Source: Glandiceps talaboti
Lineage: Eukaryota > Hemichordata > Enteropneusta > Spengelidae
Assembly (NCBI RefSeq): GCF_964340395.1
Contig: NC_135563.1
Location: forward strand, 12,261,651 to 12,325,650
Length of the DNA stretch: 64,000 bases
Reading direction: 5' to 3'
The translations under genes were made by a program, and so were the position numbers. Shown here one piece after another: positions 13,967 through 26,627 of the stretch (positions within the stretch are counted from its first letter, which is position 1; every line of letters starts with the position of its first letter). Below the pieces are notes generated by a model that was given only the letters and a program-made list of their open reading frames with translations, ran no database searches and had not been told where the DNA came from.

Positions 13967-14022
13967 TTGGTAGTTCTGGAACTCTTTCTTGGTTGTAAAA
14001 GTTCCAGAACTACCAAAACTAT
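13961..14022. repeat. Perfect 23-bp inverted repeat (hairpin) abutting a TA array
   Basis: The arms 13961-13983 and 14000-14022 are exact reverse complements over 23 bases, separated by a 16-base loop (13984-13999). The left arm joins the long TA array directly. A 23-bp perfect stem is far beyond chance. It could be the foldback end of a mobile element, a product of palindrome formation at the fragile TA array, or a small-RNA hairpin precursor, although the stem is short for an animal microRNA. Confidence 0.85.
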
Positions 14023-14136
14023 TGCGCTCTGCCACTGCGGTATACAATGTAGAGCACTGTCTATATATATAATAAATGAAATGAAATAGGAAAATGGGCA
14101 GGTACACACCTGGGCGACACACGGTATCTATCAATT

Positions 14137-14210
14137 AACACGTTATTTCAGCTGACTAGAGCACTCTGGCTAGTATTCAGGGGACGTGGGTTCGAACCCT
14201 ACACGTGTTG
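14137..14210 (+). pseudogene. tRNA-like sequence (AGU anticodon position), tRNA-derived SINE head or decayed tRNA
   Basis: A 74-base cloverleaf can be drawn. The acceptor arms 14137-14143 and 14203-14209 pair perfectly over 7 bp. U8 and A9 follow. The T arm is GTGGG-TTCGAAC-CCTAC (14186-14202) with one G-U pair. The anticodon loop CTAGTAT (14070+100 region, 14170-14176) has U33 and AGU, closed by 14165-14169 and 14177-14181. The discriminator is G14210. T-rich sequence with TTTT (14217-14220) follows, as expected for RNA polymerase III termination. Defects lie in the A box and D arm: position 10 is T and mismatched, and G19 is replaced by A. The acceptor sequence is not that of a usual threonine tRNA. 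I therefore prefer a SINE head or a decaying tRNA copy over a working gene. Confidence 0.55.
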
Positions 14211-14439
14211 CATTTCTTTTCTCAATGTCATATACACATGCATGCATAATATTCGCGTATTTTAGTACCTTTAACACAGCTTGTGATGTGTCATTCTATT
14301 CCTTAACATTAAGATATACAGTCAGATCATGACCTACTATATATCTTACCTTAATATCGTATAAGAAACAATATTGATTCGAAATGCCAGGATTGAGTTT
14401 ATTTATCTGGACAGTTTTACTTATTACTTGTACACTCCT

Positions 14440-14519
14440 ACATACATACATACATACATACATACATACATACATACGTACGTACGTACGTACATACATA
14501 CATACATACATACATACAT
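14440..14519. repeat. (CATA)n with central (CGTA)4
   Basis: CATA units flank a CpG-bearing CGTA core (about 14476-14492). Confidence 0.96.
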
Positions 14520-15769
14520 TGAAATTTGATATAACCTTCCCTATACATCAACATATTACATGTCCGCAAAAATAGTCTGATAAAGTGCGTGTGCCTGCAG
14601 ATCTAAGAGATACTTAGTGTACAGCCAGACAGACGAACCGACCGACCTACTTAGAGAGAGCGCGCATAGGGACAGACATTGTTCAGTACTTAAATTTATG
14701 TGCACATCGTGAACAATTACATTAATTTATCAGCACAAATATTATGAGGTATATGAAGTACAAACATATTTTTACGGAACCATATCATTTTCTGATCGAT
14801 GCTGTACATAGTTGCAACAATTTGTCTCGAATGCATCTAGCCTAGAACGCTGATTCACGCAGCAATGAGGCCCAACATTGTGAGTTGCATCGCAATGTAC
14901 GACATCATGCGTTAAGTACCTCCTGTGATCATTATGTTTTCTAGAACGATTAGTACACGTTTAAATTGTTCAGCTGGGTAAACTTTCTCTTTGTAATACA
15001 ATAAAATGTTCTATATTTAATTCTACATCTGCGATTTGGAGGATATTGGACTTGCCATTCATTAAAATTTGATCCTAAAAAGACCGTTTATGATTTGTTT
15101 TAGTCACTAATCGGTCCGATGATTGTATGTTCATAATAGTTTATAGCATTTTATTGCGGAATTGACTTTCTTATTTCAGCTCTAATGTTAGAGAAGGAGT
15201 AATGGGCCAAGTTTGAGATTTCTTAAGGGTTATTCAACAATTTCAGCAGCTCCCACACGTACAGATGCATAGACTATATTCTTTAAATATCCAACATATG
15301 TTGAACAAAAATAACAATGGGTTGTTTTCATCATCATACACATTTTCATCTGGGGCTCAAAATAGCAACCATTTCTATATCTACCCACGCAAAGTATCTC
15401 CACTGGAAAACACCTCAGATTGGTGAATTGACTACCTACACTTGCAAATCAATGTACGGATACGACCGTATTTATTACATTTACCACCACAAAAGAAAGC
15501 GCTGCTGGTAAGAATTCGTTGATCCAGACAGTACAACACAGTAGTGTAAACAAGATGACGTTTTGTTCCGGATTTCGCAAACGTCATTGTGTTTTACATT
15601 TGAAGCTTTAGTCTTAAGATTTCGCATAATTACCGAAATATATATTAATTATGTACATGATACATTAATTTTCGTGATTACCAAACCCCATCCAGTCAGT
15701 CCTTGCCTCTAAGATGTATAGCAAAATTGATCAGAATTGATGCAAAGATTTTTTCACATGCATGCAAAC
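14520..15769. other. No gene seen
   Basis: Short AGAGAGCGCGC near 14655; otherwise ordinary AT-rich non-coding sequence. Confidence 0.6.
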
Positions 15770-15785
15770 AAACAGACAGACAGGC

Positions 15786-15820
<35 letters not shown>

Positions 15821-15946
15821 TAGACAAACAAACAAACAAACAAACAGATTGACGAACTGGTGGGTGGGCGTGCAGGCAGGCAGGCAGGTAAATACACAGA
15901 TGGAAAGACATACATACATACATACATACATACATACATACATACA
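15770..15946. repeat. Compound (CAGA)n-(CAAA)n-(GCAG)n-(CATA)n array
   Basis: CAGA (15772-15820), CAAA (15824-15846), GGTGGGTGGGCG, GCAG (15871-15889) and CATA (15909-15946) follow one another in about 175 bases. The apparent Cys/Leu-rich or Gln/Thr-rich frames are repeat translations. Confidence 0.96.
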
Positions 15947-16656
15947 AAAGCGTGAAAGGGGAACATGCCAAAGACAAATTTGAATAATCTTCCTTCACAT
16001 AATTAACATATGTGTTTTCAGTGTATGTAGTGAAAATTCTCCGATTGTTGAGTTACATACATAGACTTGCTCTATGTTGTTTGAGATTAAATTTATAGTA
16101 GAAAACGCATAGTAAAATTGTTTGGTTGTTCAAAATGCAAACAAATATTTCACATTTCTGATGCACATGGTATCAACAGGTTTGTGTCAATTATCAAAAT
16201 AATGGCAACACAAGTATTTGCGTTGTGAATATATGTAAAGGTCATTGAACTTTCAACATATGGTCTTATATTTATGTCTATTTATAGGGTATTGAAATAG
16301 GCATATACTACGATGCATGGTACTTGTACATGGATATAAGCATACATTAAACTACATCACGTGTGGCCATACTTTTGTGAATGTTGCCCATTCATGTTTT
16401 TTTATGTTTCTCAAACAATTTATACGATCGTGTTCTAGAATGGAAAGGACTATTTAAATGTAGACTTGCAATGACGTGGTTGACTTAGTATGACGTCATG
16501 GCTTAATATGGACGTAAAGTAGTGAACAATTACTTTTAAAGTTTAGATCTTTTCTCATTTCATGCCTAGGAAATGAGCAATACAAGTATACGCGATTTAC
16601 AAGTGCACGATGGTATGTAAGACAAAAATGCATCTAGCTATGGATTATGCATATAT
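15947..16656. other. No gene seen
   Basis: Non-coding. TGACGTCA occurs at 16491-16498 with nearby TGACGTGG, a small cluster of cAMP-response-like motifs without an adjacent gene. Confidence 0.55.
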
Positions 16657-17006
16657 ATTGGTAACATTTGGTTTTATGTTCTTCCGGTCACATGACTTGT
16701 ACATACGTGATAATTTGCATCAGATTTCTGATTACGTCTTTTGTTCAAAAGTAAGACGATGATAAATTAGACATTCTCGGTTTATTTGGACACTATTTTT
16801 TTATATTTATATTTCTCCGTAACAAAAACAGATAGGAAAAATCTGAGACACTATTTTGTAGCCACTGACTTGGTGATAAACACCGTACGTTATTTTGTAT
16901 TGTTGGTTGTTATTTGAAGGAGCTAATTTTTTAAAACCAAAAATACAAATTATCACGTATGTACAAGTCACGTGACCGAAAGTACAAAAAACCAAATGTT
17001 ACCAAT
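16657..17006. mobile_element. Foldback / MITE-like element with ~61-bp inverted repeats
   Basis: The left arm 16657-16717 and right arm 16946-17006 are inverted copies at roughly 90% identity. They share ATTGGTAACATTTGG at the outer end and GTACATACGTGATAATTTG at the inner end. The 228-base interior is AT-rich and non-coding. Long terminal inverted repeats around a short interior without a transposase are typical of non-autonomous DNA elements. I see no clear target-site duplication, so the exact ends are uncertain; weaker similarity may continue outward for some 15 bases. Confidence 0.75.
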
Positions 17007-20000
17007 TTCATTGCAAATAGTGGATCAAGAGCTTACAGAAAATATATAGTTATGAATGTGTATAATCACTGCTTTCTTAACTACAAACCAATATCGATAA
17101 GGGGCATTGAACGTGGTCTATAACCTTAAAAGATCAAAATATAGGTGTGAGAAACGGTAATCTGGTCGAACTTTAAGAAGAATTTTTGGCCAGAGCAAAA
17201 CATTTTGCCAAATACAATTTCCTTGTTTTACTTTACGTTGAATAGATTTGGACATAAGCCTTGACCTTTAAATTTGTTGAAACATGAAATAAGGGAAATT
17301 TAAATAAATATAAGCCTCGTTATGAATAACGATTTCCGCTGTCTTGGTAGTCATTTGTGATTCTACCATTAATTATTTAAGATGCGTAGAAGTTAAATTA
17401 CTTTGTAGTTTAGCTTGTTCGGATTAGTCACGTTTTCAACAATAATGAAAACGATATTATACAATAACATGTTATTTCGATATTTGCAGCAAAACAAACG
17501 GAAGATAAACATTCAACATCGCGTTCTTCTAGCAAAAGCCCCCAAACCATTATATGCCAAGTCGTGTTTATTCTTTTCCATTAGCTGTCCTGACAACGTA
17601 CTTTATTATTGTGATGACATCTTTGTGTAGACGATACATCAACTTATACAAACAAAAATAATAAGTCTGTCTTTGGTTACACGCGTATGACTTTAACGAT
17701 GAAATTAATACTCACATCTACGATTAGAAGTAAACCAAACCGAGTCTTCAAGGTCGTAAATTAAACCAGAAGTAACATTAGAACATATTATAAACTCTCC
17801 ATTCAACTGAAGGCTTTATTTTGCATACATACTAAAATATTATAACCGCACGAAAATAATATTTTATAGTGTACTGGAATACTAAAGGAGAAATGACATA
17901 AAATCTCTTATAGATTATATCGCAATCATTTCCTTTAACTGTACCTTAATAGCTCTTGGTGACATCAATAATACATTACATTATTCTGTAATCTAGACAG
18001 TCGGATTTAAATGGACAATAAGATACATTAGAATGGGCACTTAAGCAGACATTTGTTTGCATTTCAAATGTAATATACACGAATTGAGGATATTGACATG
18101 GTTGGTCCATAATTCAAACTCGTGGCGCCAGTCAAGTTAAAAAGGAACTAGCCGTACGCTTAACAAATTTAATTGCCATGGTTTATAACGGAGAGGTTTG
18201 GACTTAAAAAGCCATAAAAATGAATTCCAAATTGATAGTCCTTTAAACGTGATTTGAGCTGAGTAAGACACTATTCTTGATGACATTAATTACATCAACG
18301 TGACGATGTTTGTTAAAAGCTATTTCTGTCCTTTCATTCTGTAGTTTTGTCGGAATTCGAACGGTCAACAATCGTGTAAACGTAACAATCCGATCGATTC
18401 ATTATGCCAGATTGATAGCTGTTTTCTATAGGCTTAATCGAAACAGGCAAACAGCGTTAAAATACCATTTGTTGCTGCAATGTATAAAGGTACTTTCCCT
18501 GATACATTTATCGTGTCATTTACGTCAATAAGTACTGATAATAGGCTTAAATTATAAAATCAATTTCCCCTTTCTGTCATATGGATATTCACATGTTGTT
18601 GTTCAACATTTTATATGTATAACCTCCATCACTAATGGCATACACTTGGAAAAAGCTTCTAATGAAAGGTTAAAGCCAGAGTGAAGTAAACAGTAAGAGT
18701 TATGAAAATATCTGGGTTTTTAACACCTTTGAAATATTTTCGTACAATATAATTGAGCTATAGAGACACGTAGAATAACAGAAGGATTTTAAGTAGAGAG
18801 ATCTCAACATGTATCAGTGAGAGTCGCACTTTGAAAACTCATGCCACAGTACATAATATATCTGTACATGTATGTGTCGCATTCAACATTATATGGGTTT
18901 AAAATTATGTAATCATATGATCTCCGAATGGTATAACGACTACACAAACGGAACTTTCAAGCTTATGGGGATGAAAGTTGAGTACATCATGATCACAGTG
19001 CCTGTGCAATATTTCGAACTTCTGTGTCTTCGTCTATATTTCACACTTAGCATCTGTACTTCACCCATAACATTCCAAATACTTGAACATGCATGAATGA
19101 TTTTGCAAGGTGATCCCCCCCAAAAACGATCATTGTTCAGTAGATGATTTCGATTGACATACCATCACCATGGTTTCATCGTTTTCGTCATTCTTAATGT
19201 ATTATCATTCAGAACATCTAATCCATTTCTCTGAAAGATACACGCACCGAAATGTAAATAAATCATAGATCTATACAACCACTAGATCCATTATGGCAGA
19301 CCTCAATTGCAAATAAAAATCTATTTTTGACCAAAAGCGGGTCGATAGCTGTATCTTATCCATTAAATGTACCATATATCGAAATTGATATCTTAACCAC
19401 CTTGTCAGTGTGGCTGAAATATAGGTAGACATCGTGGTAGATTAATGAATAAATTTATGAAATATATCAGTTGATTATACATTATATATTGCACCAAGTC
19501 AAGGGTCATTCAGCGTTAATTCGTCGTATAATTGATGGCATTAATTGCATTAAGCATTACGTCATCCTGTAAAAATACTCACTCAAGTATTTCTTCTTAA
19601 CTAAGCATTACCTTTTTTGAGCACATGGTTTCAATCATCGTAAGGTTATAAACATGATTCAAATTTGGGAATAATTAAATGTCTTAATATACAGAAAACT
19701 TATATATATAATTAAGATTTCTTTTATACGCCCCATATATTGTGTACACTGAAACTCCGCTGATTAAATTGATATAAGCGATATGTTTACATTTATGACA
19801 AATAAAACAAATGTGTGTTCCCGATAACCCGACCGATCCTTAGCCCTCGACCCTAACATTTGTTTAAACATTTTCAAACAAAGAGATACGAATTTTGTTG
19901 TCTTCTTGACCTTCAAGCACGTCTATTTTCTTTCCCAAGCGATGTCTGTACATATTTCATCAAACTATTACAGATGTATTCTGACTAACATTTTGTTTGT

Positions 20001-21886
20001 TTTTAGGTCGAAGAGTTTTCACAAATAAAAAACAATTAAAAAGATAAAACAAAATGAAATAAAATCCCGACCTGCCTAACCTATTTTCTTTGGCCATGTC
20101 ATCGGAAACACATTTTTTGTCTTACTTGGGAAAAGATGGCAAAAGGATAAAATTGTTTGTTAAACAATGACATTATTAAATTGGGACAGCTGGCACGGTT
20201 TGACATCACTATGCACATTCGGCCAGGAGCTATCAACCCCATTCTTTGAAATATCATCATAGGAATAACATAATCGCTTGACTTCACCCCTAGAGGAAGC
20301 ATAACTCCCCAAGGTGTTCCGTTTCATTTCTTTGACCCCAACGCACAGCCTCCAGTCCTTCGATCCATACTATAATACAATTACATCTCCAATGCACTGG
20401 GGCTCGACAAATCGGTATATGTATATCACATGTCCAGACTACGTCTAATCCGATGTGTGGGATATTGTACACATGTATGTTATCTTGGCCTGAATGATGT
20501 GCCGACTGTTAAATCCGAAGAGACAGATTTCATTGCTTCTACATTCCCGTAATGCACTTATACCCTGCAGCTTACAATTCTATTCGATTGATATCATTCG
20601 TTGTAAAGGGGTCACTCAACTGGGATGGGCTTACGTAGAAGCATTGTATGTACATATACATTTGACATTCATTTAGTCACAAATCCAACAACGCTTCCAA
20701 AGGTTCAACATTTGACATATGTTACGTTCGACAGCATGTTACATTTTATCCGGATTACCCCTTACCTCTACGAGGAGTCGAAGAGATAGGTACATCATTG
20801 ACAATCCACGGGCAATGTCTATATGTATCAACTGACTGTCATTATTTGTCGAGGCTGACAAGGCCGATCTACATTACGTCATGTGTAAGCTTTTAGAACA
20901 CAAGTAATCTATACAACTTATACTGTACCACGACCAAGCTACTCAATGTCATACTGTATCGACCGTACCTCTTAACACATTCTCCTACAATTATCCATGT
21001 CCTGTCACCACGGCTCCCTAACCCCATTTCATGCAATACCTACTGTACAGTAATAGCTGTATCCTTAACGTCAAAATTCCATACCATACTGCATACCCCT
21101 TCTAAAAATATAAGATAAGGACATGAGTTGAGAGCACAAAATAAAACACAGCAATATCTTGTGTAACAACGCACCGAAAGAACAGTGACCGAAGTTTCCA
21201 AATACTTAACCCATATAATCCCCAACAAGTTAGACATATATATAATCACACTGTACGCATTCACTATGTTAAGGACTTCAAATATTTAATGCCCTTTTGA
21301 TCCAAATAAATCTATAAATTATCAGAATTCCTAACTCTGCGACGACGTGGTAAAGTTTAGTTCTACCATGATGCGGTATCCATTAGCTGTCACCCTTATA
21401 AGTGGTATCACATACGCGTACTGCAAAAACCATAACCTTATCTGTACATTTCAATTTGTAATTAGCTAGACTGTAAACATGACTTTGTACAAAGCCAGAT
21501 ATTTGTGTATAACAATCATAGTTTACTTTGTTTTATTGCCAACTTCCTCATACATGTAGGAATTCCCTTGCATAATTTGTAAAACAATCATGATGTGTTC
21601 TATTACCAATTTCAGCATCACTGTTTCAATTCCTTTGTACAATATTATGACGTAATTTAGACACTTGTGATCATTTTCATGATACAATACATTGGCAGTG
21701 GTGCATCTGTAGTGTTTCTTTTGGTACTGCAAATCGTACTCATAATGTAAAAGTACAATGACATTACAAGTGGTACGAATAAGTTATTGATTACTTATTG
21801 AAGAAATGCATATAAATGGGTTCGTAACAAAAGGGTCAAATGACTAAACTACTACCTGGAGATAAAGGCCATAACAGTATTTTCGG
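17007..21886. other. Gene-free stretch, about 4.9 kb
   Basis: No gene, RNA or clear repeat recognised on either strand. Frames of 60-74 codons (for example 17415, 18310, 18872, 20099) have no domain and fit chance. Confidence 0.6.
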
Positions 21887-22096
21887 CACTAGGCCTTATG
21901 ACCCCGAGTCACACTGAACCCCAATTTTATCGCTCATTGTATACCTTCACCCAGGACAAGTTTTGGTGCGATTGGAAATGAACCAGCAAATTACGATGAA
22001 TCAATTGGAATATGTCTCCAGATTTAGAGAAATGTCATTTTGTGAAACTGACAAAAATCATTTTATTCATTAAGCGTTTTTGACTCTGATTTTCGA
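21887..22096 (+). repeat. Unnamed dispersed repeat (~210 bp), copy 1
   Basis: It is collinear with 29476-29685. Shared anchors in the same order and spacing are AGGCC..TTATG (21891), TTCACCCAGGA followed by AGTTTT and GAT-GGA (21946), AATGTCATTT (22031), and the GACTCTGA and TCGAC words at the end. The distances between anchors differ by only one or two bases between copies. There is no coding potential and no tRNA-like promoter. Probably an old non-autonomous element. Confidence 0.7.
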
Positions 22097-25000
22097 CTTA
22101 AGTTTACGTGTTTGTTTCATTTTGAGAATAAAGGTTGGTCTCCTGTGAGATCAAGAATCACTCACTAATAATATAATTTTTAGCACAATGCCAATATATG
22201 TAATGTGGCTAAAGCTGTCTTTGACTGCGTCAAAAGCTCTTTATCAAATACGTCAATACGTCTATTCTGAGTCGAGAGTGATTATACTGTAATGTAAGGG
22301 AGATGTATGTTTGTTTTCCTTCCAAGCTTATCATTCAAGTTGGTGATTAATGAAAATGTAAACTATTTATACAAGACATAAAAATTCCTTGAATTTTTTG
22401 AAACTTGATGTCCTTCAAACCTCCTCAATATTTACACTCTTTTGTCGAATGATTGGTCTTATCTTAGAATCCGGAACATCCGTGCAGTGGCAATAATAGG
22501 GTAACAAGATGTACTCAAAGAATGTAAGCAAAACATTGCAAACCTTGGTTACGAATGCTAGTATGGCAACATAATAGTTCCTTAAAAGGAATGAATGTTT
22601 CAATAACATATAGTTTTAATATAACTTAAAATGTCCATCACTCATTAAGCTTATGGATTATTTTCATATACTTAATGCATAAAGCACAGCCTATATATAT
22701 GCCACATCCAAATATCATACCATAAAACTAAATTAGCACATCAAATGAATGAAAACAAGTTGTCCAATGTGTTGAAAATAAAATACCATCTTTCAGTTTG
22801 ATAAACACCATAGTTAAAAGGGTTGCTGTGACCCCAGTCACTCTCCTTGGAATACATAAGAAGGGATTATTCTAATAACAAATAGTTCGACGCATTCAAA
22901 AATTGTACATAATTAATCACAGAAAAACTTCTAACAAAATAGTATTTCGTAAAAAAATTTAAAAGTTGGAATAGTTATTAGTTATGCCAGAGTCCTCCGG
23001 TATCCTGTTTCGAACAAGACACATAATATCAAAAGCGCTCTAGTAATTCATGCGTTTTAAATTGACTTCGGGTAAGAATTTCAGCTGATTTTATGGGTTA
23101 AAGAACATCACCCCTGAATCTCCGAATCGTTCTTAATTGCGAATCTCAGGCTGAAAAGATTACGAAGATTTATTTCTTATTCCGAAGGGATGTCTTTTGG
23201 TTTGTGTATTGTGTAATTTCTTCTAAAGGTTATAAAGTGAGCCGTAACAAATAGCGGTTGTCTTTTGCTTTTACCATATATGGTATTTTCAGGGAGAAGA
23301 AGGTGATGCAGAGTTTTAGTTGTGAGAAGCAAGATATAGCAAGTATACAACCCTTTCAGCAGTTAGTGATGCCACTCATCACAATGTCGTTTTATCCTGA
23401 GTAGTACTGGACAAATAAAATCAGCGTTGATTCCACCAGAAAATCTTCCCCTTATCTAACTATTAAACTAACATACATTGATAATGATCAGTTTGTTTTG
23501 TCTGTGGAAGTTAGTCATATGGTATACGAACATAACATGAAACTACATCAAAGGCAGGAAGGCATTCAAGGAATGGTTAATTCCAAACATTACATCAACT
23601 GTGTAAATATAATTTTTTTTCAGAACATTTACGTGATAAGGTAACATAAATGTTCCATAAATTTCAAGCAAGTGTACACAAGATTTATAATGTCATCATT
23701 TATGAATATACCAACGCAATTACGATGCCTTCGTCACAAAAATGTGGTAGTTCGTCAAAGGATATTGTGCAGTTCGTCAAACACAGGGAATAATCTAATA
23801 TAAGGTTCAGATAGACAATTTATCTTGGACTGAAGGTATACGTATTTTTTGTTGACAACACGTCGTGAGATTTCTGACGCGTAAATGTCATTGTTTGTTA
23901 TGGCATCCTTACTTTCTGTACATGCACATAGCAAAATCTACCCGTCAGGACGTGATTAATTTTGATCAAGACAAAGATGGCGTCCATGATTATTTTTACA
24001 TAACTGTATTTTCAATTTTGTATCATTGCCTCGAATCCATAATCATCTACCTAGATTCCACCTTTGTACACAAATCGTTTTTGTCTGTGTTTTCCCCCTG
24101 AAGTAATATGTTCCTTTGATCACCATCATCTGTTGTAAAGGGTACCGATGCGACTAACGACCTCTCATAAAAGAAATGACTTCCTTGTTCAACACCCATG
24201 GTACAGGACGTTAATATTGTACTTGACACTTTGTTGATGCATTGATGTTCAACAACACGGTATCAAACATATAGTCTAAGGGCGTGTTTCCTGCTATCTG
24301 CAAACAAATCCGTGATCCTTGTGAGATGCTTGTTTCTAAAATTCAAAGCAAATACAATGTTTGTTATCACTTGAAGAGACTTCTGTTCTCTTAATGAAGT
24401 AAATTGTTGTAAAGTAATTATTAATGCATGATTTTACAATTCGATATAGAGTTTATTGCCAGCTGCAATCGTTCCTCTAGAAATAATAATGCACATGGGT
24501 GATACCCGTTTGTAATCATGTAAATGTCATAAATTGCTAAAAAAAACACACCAAAAAACGTGCCTAATGAAGGTACATTCATCTGAATCTTCTCCTTACT
24601 GTCACTCCAGTTCTACTTAGAGTGACACCAGTATCATGCCACAATTAGCGTTGTTTTCGAGTATTTTCCTGATTTCGTATGCATACATTACTTCAACTCT
24701 AAATAGTTGTCTGAAAGAGCTAAACCATTATCGACATTCAGAAGATAGCAAGCTTCAATTAAACAAAATATTATTACAGTTTTAAAAAATGCAGTAGGGT
24801 GCAGAAATTGAGAGCTTTGTGTTTTGTGGAGTGTTTGCACCTGCAAACAAGCATCATATTTGCCACGAATAGCACATTTCTATTATCATCCTGACCTCTT
24901 AACATATTAAAGAAGTCCTCACTATGGAGAAACTTCTTGGCTCTTTCCAATACTCTAAATTTCAATTGATATCTTGATGAGCCATATCACCAATGAATGC

Positions 25001-26460
25001 TATATACAAAGTGCATCCAACACCCAGAAAGAAGTGAAGTACTACTAACCAAAATGACTGTCTAATACCAGTGCCACGTTTTAAAGTACCTCTGTGACAG
25101 AACAAAGACTTGCTTATTACTATATCACCACTATACAAGTATCACCAAATATATGTTGTAAACTTCAACATTAGATTGTAATTTTGAAATAGCCAAGTCT
25201 AGAGATCTTCACATTATGTTCATTATCGTATCGAATGAAGTCATACGTTTACAAAAGTGCGAAGTTTTAACCTTATTCCGTTAGTTTGATATGCTAAGAG
25301 GCATACATAGTATATTGTTTTGATAAAGATAATTGCGATTGTGGGGAGGAACGTTTTCTAGTAGTGGACTGGATAAAATGCGAAACGAACGAGATAATTC
25401 ATAGCATGGTACATTTTATCTTTTTACCATACACTGATTATAAAAAATGTAACAAGTACATTGTATTCTGATTGGTATATGCCACATACCGTTAAAACAA
25501 ATACAAGCAAAGCGATGTGTGTGAAGGACTTGTTTATGATACGGAATCATTAAGTTCACGACAGTGCAATATGCCAGATCATACAGCGTTAAGGATTGGT
25601 CACCTTTCGTTTGATTAACGGTGGTTAACCAATCAAAACCTTCAATAACCACATTCTCACACGGATCAAATTATATTGCTCGTAATAAAACATAGTTACT
25701 AATCACGGACTTCCCCACCAGCTCCGTTCCATCATCACGAATTTCTTTTATTTCCATCTCAATCGAGCTAAACATACAATTAATCACTTCGACGACACAT
25801 AAATTGTTTAGTGCACCATATCATGTTACCTTAACGGTATACCCAACTCCCTTTTTAGCATGGGTCAGTTTCCTACGAACGTCACGGTACCGATCTCCAG
25901 TATGTAGGAAAGTATTTTTGGTATCTTTCAGATTGTTGTGTGTTATGTAAGTATTTCTCTCAATGCTGGTGGTACAGCATAAATCAAGGAGTGATGTGAG
26001 CCATTCGCAAAGCCCAGACATTCCAGCATTACACATTCAATCGTTAATGTTAAAAGTTATACCGGTATCGAATGGCTTCAATCAGGCGTACAAAACAAAC
26101 ATGTTGCAAAAAAGTAGATGCGATGACAGTATTGATGTTATGCTAAGCACTGTAATCAATACGATCACGATGTCGACTATTCTCTGTCACATCTGCAATA
26201 TTTCAACTGACGAAAAGGACAAATGGTATTATCTTAATGTTATCGTGCGCTGTATTTAGTTTAATGAGGATGACAATTCCACGATACCAAAGGTTTTACG
26301 TCAGGAATTACCTCAGGAATTACGAAATGCCAATATTTGTTTGTTTGATCAATAAACACACAGTGCAGCTGTAGTACTGACGCCAATAATATTGGTTAAA
26401 TCTTTCAGTTAAAACTGATTGACATTAATGGAAAATGCCAGACTTTTCGACGTGTTTGTT
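22097..26460. other. Gene-free stretch, about 4.4 kb
   Basis: Nothing coding recognised. Minor repetition: GTTCGTCAAA occurs twice near 23750-23780, and a 12-base word is duplicated around 26300-26324 (TCAGGAATTACC). Confidence 0.6.
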
Positions 26461-26504
26461 TGTGTGTATGTATGTATGTATGTATGTATGTATGTATGTA
26501 TGTA

Positions 26505-26541
<37 letters not shown>

Positions 26542-26627
26542 GTGCGTGCGTGCGTGCGTGCGGATGTATGTATGTATGTATGTATGTATGTATGTATGTA
26601 TGTATGTATGTATGTATGTATGTATTG
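26461..26627. repeat. (TATG)n-(TG)n-(TGCG)n-(TATG)n array
   Basis: TATG, then TG, then a CpG-rich TGCG core (about 26536-26562), then TATG again. Polarity is TATG on the plus strand, opposite to the arrays in the first 16 kb. Confidence 0.97.

Noticed and set aside
15770-15946. Possible CRISPR-like or regularly spaced array
   Set aside because: Units are 4 bases and contiguous, with no unique spacers; these are microsatellites in a eukaryotic context.
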